DNA of 31,256 nucleotides, from assembly GCA_002450095.1 (NCBI GenBank), contig DJYK01000016.1, positions 1-31,256 of the forward strand, given 5' to 3'. The notes beneath the pieces are model-generated. The model saw nothing but the letters and a program-made list of their open reading frames with translations, made no database searches and was not told the DNA's origin. The DNA comes from Mageeibacillus sp. UBA6980 (GTDB lineage: Bacteria > Bacillota > Clostridia > Saccharofermentanales > Saccharofermentanaceae). This document shows positions 29,865-31,256 of the stretch, in pieces. Positions within the stretch are counted from its first letter, which is position 1; every line of letters starts with the position of its first letter. Both the position numbers and the translations under genes were made by a program.

Positions 29865-31205
29865 ATGAAAGTCGATTTTAAGAAATTAACGGCTTCTGCA
29901 CTTTCAGTTGCAGTTCTTGCTTCACTTGGCGGTTGTGCCTTGCTGGGCGGAAATGCAGATGAAGATGTAATCGATGCAGCGGACAATTATGCTTCTACGA
30001 TCCTGAGCCGTAAGTCGTCTAAGATCATCGATCTTTACAGCGAGCTCAACAGTGATATTACAGAAGAGTCTCTTGATGAGTTGTTTGATCATGACCCTGC
30101 GCTTTATGGTGAGGATTATGACAGGATCTGCAGTGCTATCGAAGATACTATCTCTTATGAGGTAGATGAAGAGTCTGTTGAGTCTTCCAAGAAGGACGGG
30201 GAGGGCAGTGTTGATGTCATCTTCTCTATCGTTGACTACCAGGCTGTTTATGATGAAGTTATTGCTGATGAGGGCGATATCGATGCGTTTGTAGATGCTC
30301 TTGCTGACGGTGAAACTCAGGAGATCACACAGACGATCAGCTTCGTACTCGAAGATGATGAGTGGCTCGTAAGCGATAAGAAGGCTAAGAACCTTACAGA
30401 ACTCTATGCATTCTATATGGATGCTTTTGATTTTGAGTTTGCCACAACATCTGATCTTTCCCCTGATCTTATCGAGTCGATCGAGTGGTACTATTCCGAT
30501 AATGGTGTTTATACAGACGTTTACACGATCGAGCTTGACATCATCCCTGTAACTGAAGCACAGGATATCGAGTGGAACTTCACATATGAGTATTACCGTG
30601 ACGGTCAGTTGATCTTCTCAAGCGATGAGCAGACAGATTCCGGATACTGGATCGAGAGCTACTACGGAACAAGTTATGATTCCCAGGCTCAGTTAGATGA
30701 GAATGGTTATCTCGTAGCAGGAGAGTACCAGTGTATCGTTTACGATCTCGCAGGTAATGTTCTTGCTGATTCCACATGTACTGTTGAGAACGGCGGTTCA
30801 ACAACTACTGTTGTAACAGGTGACGATGATTATTCATCGATCTGGGCAAACGGTGTTGACGAGTATTGGTATTCTTACTCTGACGGTTCCGGCTACGCTA
30901 TGGGCGAAGGCGAGTACACAACAGATGAGACAACAATGGAGTTCACATGCCAGGTTTACGATGAAGAGAACCTCGCTTCTTTCCCTGTTTACTACGAAGT
31001 ATACTATTCTGCAACAGGCAGCACAGATGATGCTGAGGAGGTTTACTCCGGTACAATTACTCCTTCTGAGTACACAAACGGATACTTCTATGAGTTCCAG
31101 TACACAGATAACAGCGGATTTGATGCAGGTACTTACTACTTCATCGGCGCTACAGACAGCACAGGTTCTTGCATCCTCTTCAATGTCGAGGCTACAGTTT
31201 CCTGA
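29865..31205 (+). CDS. Paralogous secreted lipoprotein with one repeated domain and a different C-terminal domain
   Basis: A 446-residue acidic lipoprotein, paralogue of the preceding gene. The lipobox is SLGGC (Cys24). The N-terminal domain (about 30-200) matches its neighbour segment by segment (DAADNYAST, ISYEVDEESVESSKK). One copy of the repeated domain lies at about 205-308 (IEWYYSDNGVY, YEYYRDGQLIFSSDEQTDSG, GEYQCIVYDLAGNVLADSTC). A Gly/Ser/Thr linker (GGSTTTVVTGDDD) leads to a C-terminal tyrosine-rich domain (about 325-446) not found in the first protein, with FYEFQYTDNSGFDAGTYYF. Function is unknown; surface binding is the natural guess. GGAGG (29853-29857) lies seven bases before the ATG. 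It has its own strong promoter. No clear terminator is visible before the window ends. Confidence 0.82.
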   Translation: MKVDFKKLTASALSVAVLASLGGCALLGGNADEDVIDAADNYASTILSRKSSKIIDLYSELNSDITEESLDELFDHDPALYGEDYDRICSAIEDTISYEVDEESVESSKKDGEGSVDVIFSIVDYQAVYDEVIADEGDIDAFVDALADGETQEITQTISFVLEDDEWLVSDKKAKNLTELYAFYMDAFDFEFATTSDLSPDLIESIEWYYSDNGVYTDVYTIELDIIPVTEAQDIEWNFTYEYYRDGQLIFSSDEQTDSGYWIESYYGTSYDSQAQLDENGYLVAGEYQCIVYDLAGNVLADSTCTVENGGSTTTVVTGDDDYSSIWANGVDEYWYSYSDGSGYAMGEGEYTTDETTMEFTCQVYDEENLASFPVYYEVYYSATGSTDDAEEVYSGTITPSEYTNGYFYEFQYTDNSGFDAGTYYFIGATDSTGSCILFNVEATVS

Positions 31206-31256
31206 TATTGATCTGAATCAGAATTAAGCACGAAGGGGATGTCTCAAAAGTGATTT

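Overview
The window reads as chromosomal DNA of a low-to-moderate GC Gram-positive bacterium of the class Clostridia. Evidence: strong AGGAGG ribosome sites, sigma-A-type promoters with 17-base spacers, a Veg protein, RemA, the yicC-remA-gmk-rpoZ order typical of Firmicutes, an alpha2-type glycyl-tRNA synthetase, pyruvate phosphate dikinase and formate-tetrahydrofolate ligase. A rumen or gut anaerobe of the Oscillospiraceae/Saccharofermentans type is plausible, but genus cannot be fixed by reading alone. No phage, CRISPR or transposase gene is present; nearly everything is ordinary, densely packed chromosome.

Layout. 1-274: end of an rRNA operon (5S rRNA, tRNA-Asn, terminator). 379-3789: a large glycoside-phosphorylase-like enzyme and a small cupin. 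3799-9122: carA followed by a single reading frame that joins a complete carbamoyl-phosphate synthase large subunit (CarB) to a complete diaminopimelate epimerase (DapF). 9085-10921 (minus strand): a PAF-acetylhydrolase-like alpha/beta hydrolase and a TetR regulator in one operon, with a near-ideal promoter overlapped by a perfect palindromic operator. 10937-13893: fhs, then a membrane-anchored class A beta-lactamase-fold protein that has lost its catalytic residues. 13982-15042: veg and a Nudix hydrolase. 15130-18067: an HPr-like protein with Gln in place of the phosphorylated His (Crh-like), uvrC and a metallophosphoesterase. 18079-21791: yicC, remA, gmk, rpoZ, glyS. 21851-24484: ppdK. 24544-25890: an AspT/YidE-type transporter. 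25960-28446: a small alarmone synthetase tightly coupled to a two-component system. 28505-31205: two paralogous lipoproteins built from a repeated beta-rich domain.

How the genes work together. The fused CarB-DapF with CarA links carbamoyl phosphate supply (pyrimidines, arginine) to meso-diaminopimelate supply (lysine, peptidoglycan). The alarmone synthetase, response regulator and kinase look like one transcription unit, and the two lipoproteins directly downstream are candidates for its output or sensory partners. PPDK, the Crh-like protein and Fhs fit anaerobic, sugar-fermenting central metabolism.

The observations most worth checking are the CarB-DapF fusion, the Crh-like HPr, the dead beta-lactamase-fold protein coupled to fhs, the alarmone synthetase/two-component operon with its unusual leader, the tandem lipoprotein family, and two operon boundaries (before carA and before yicC) where a promoter lies upstream of an intrinsic terminator, so the downstream operon must be transcribed through that terminator.
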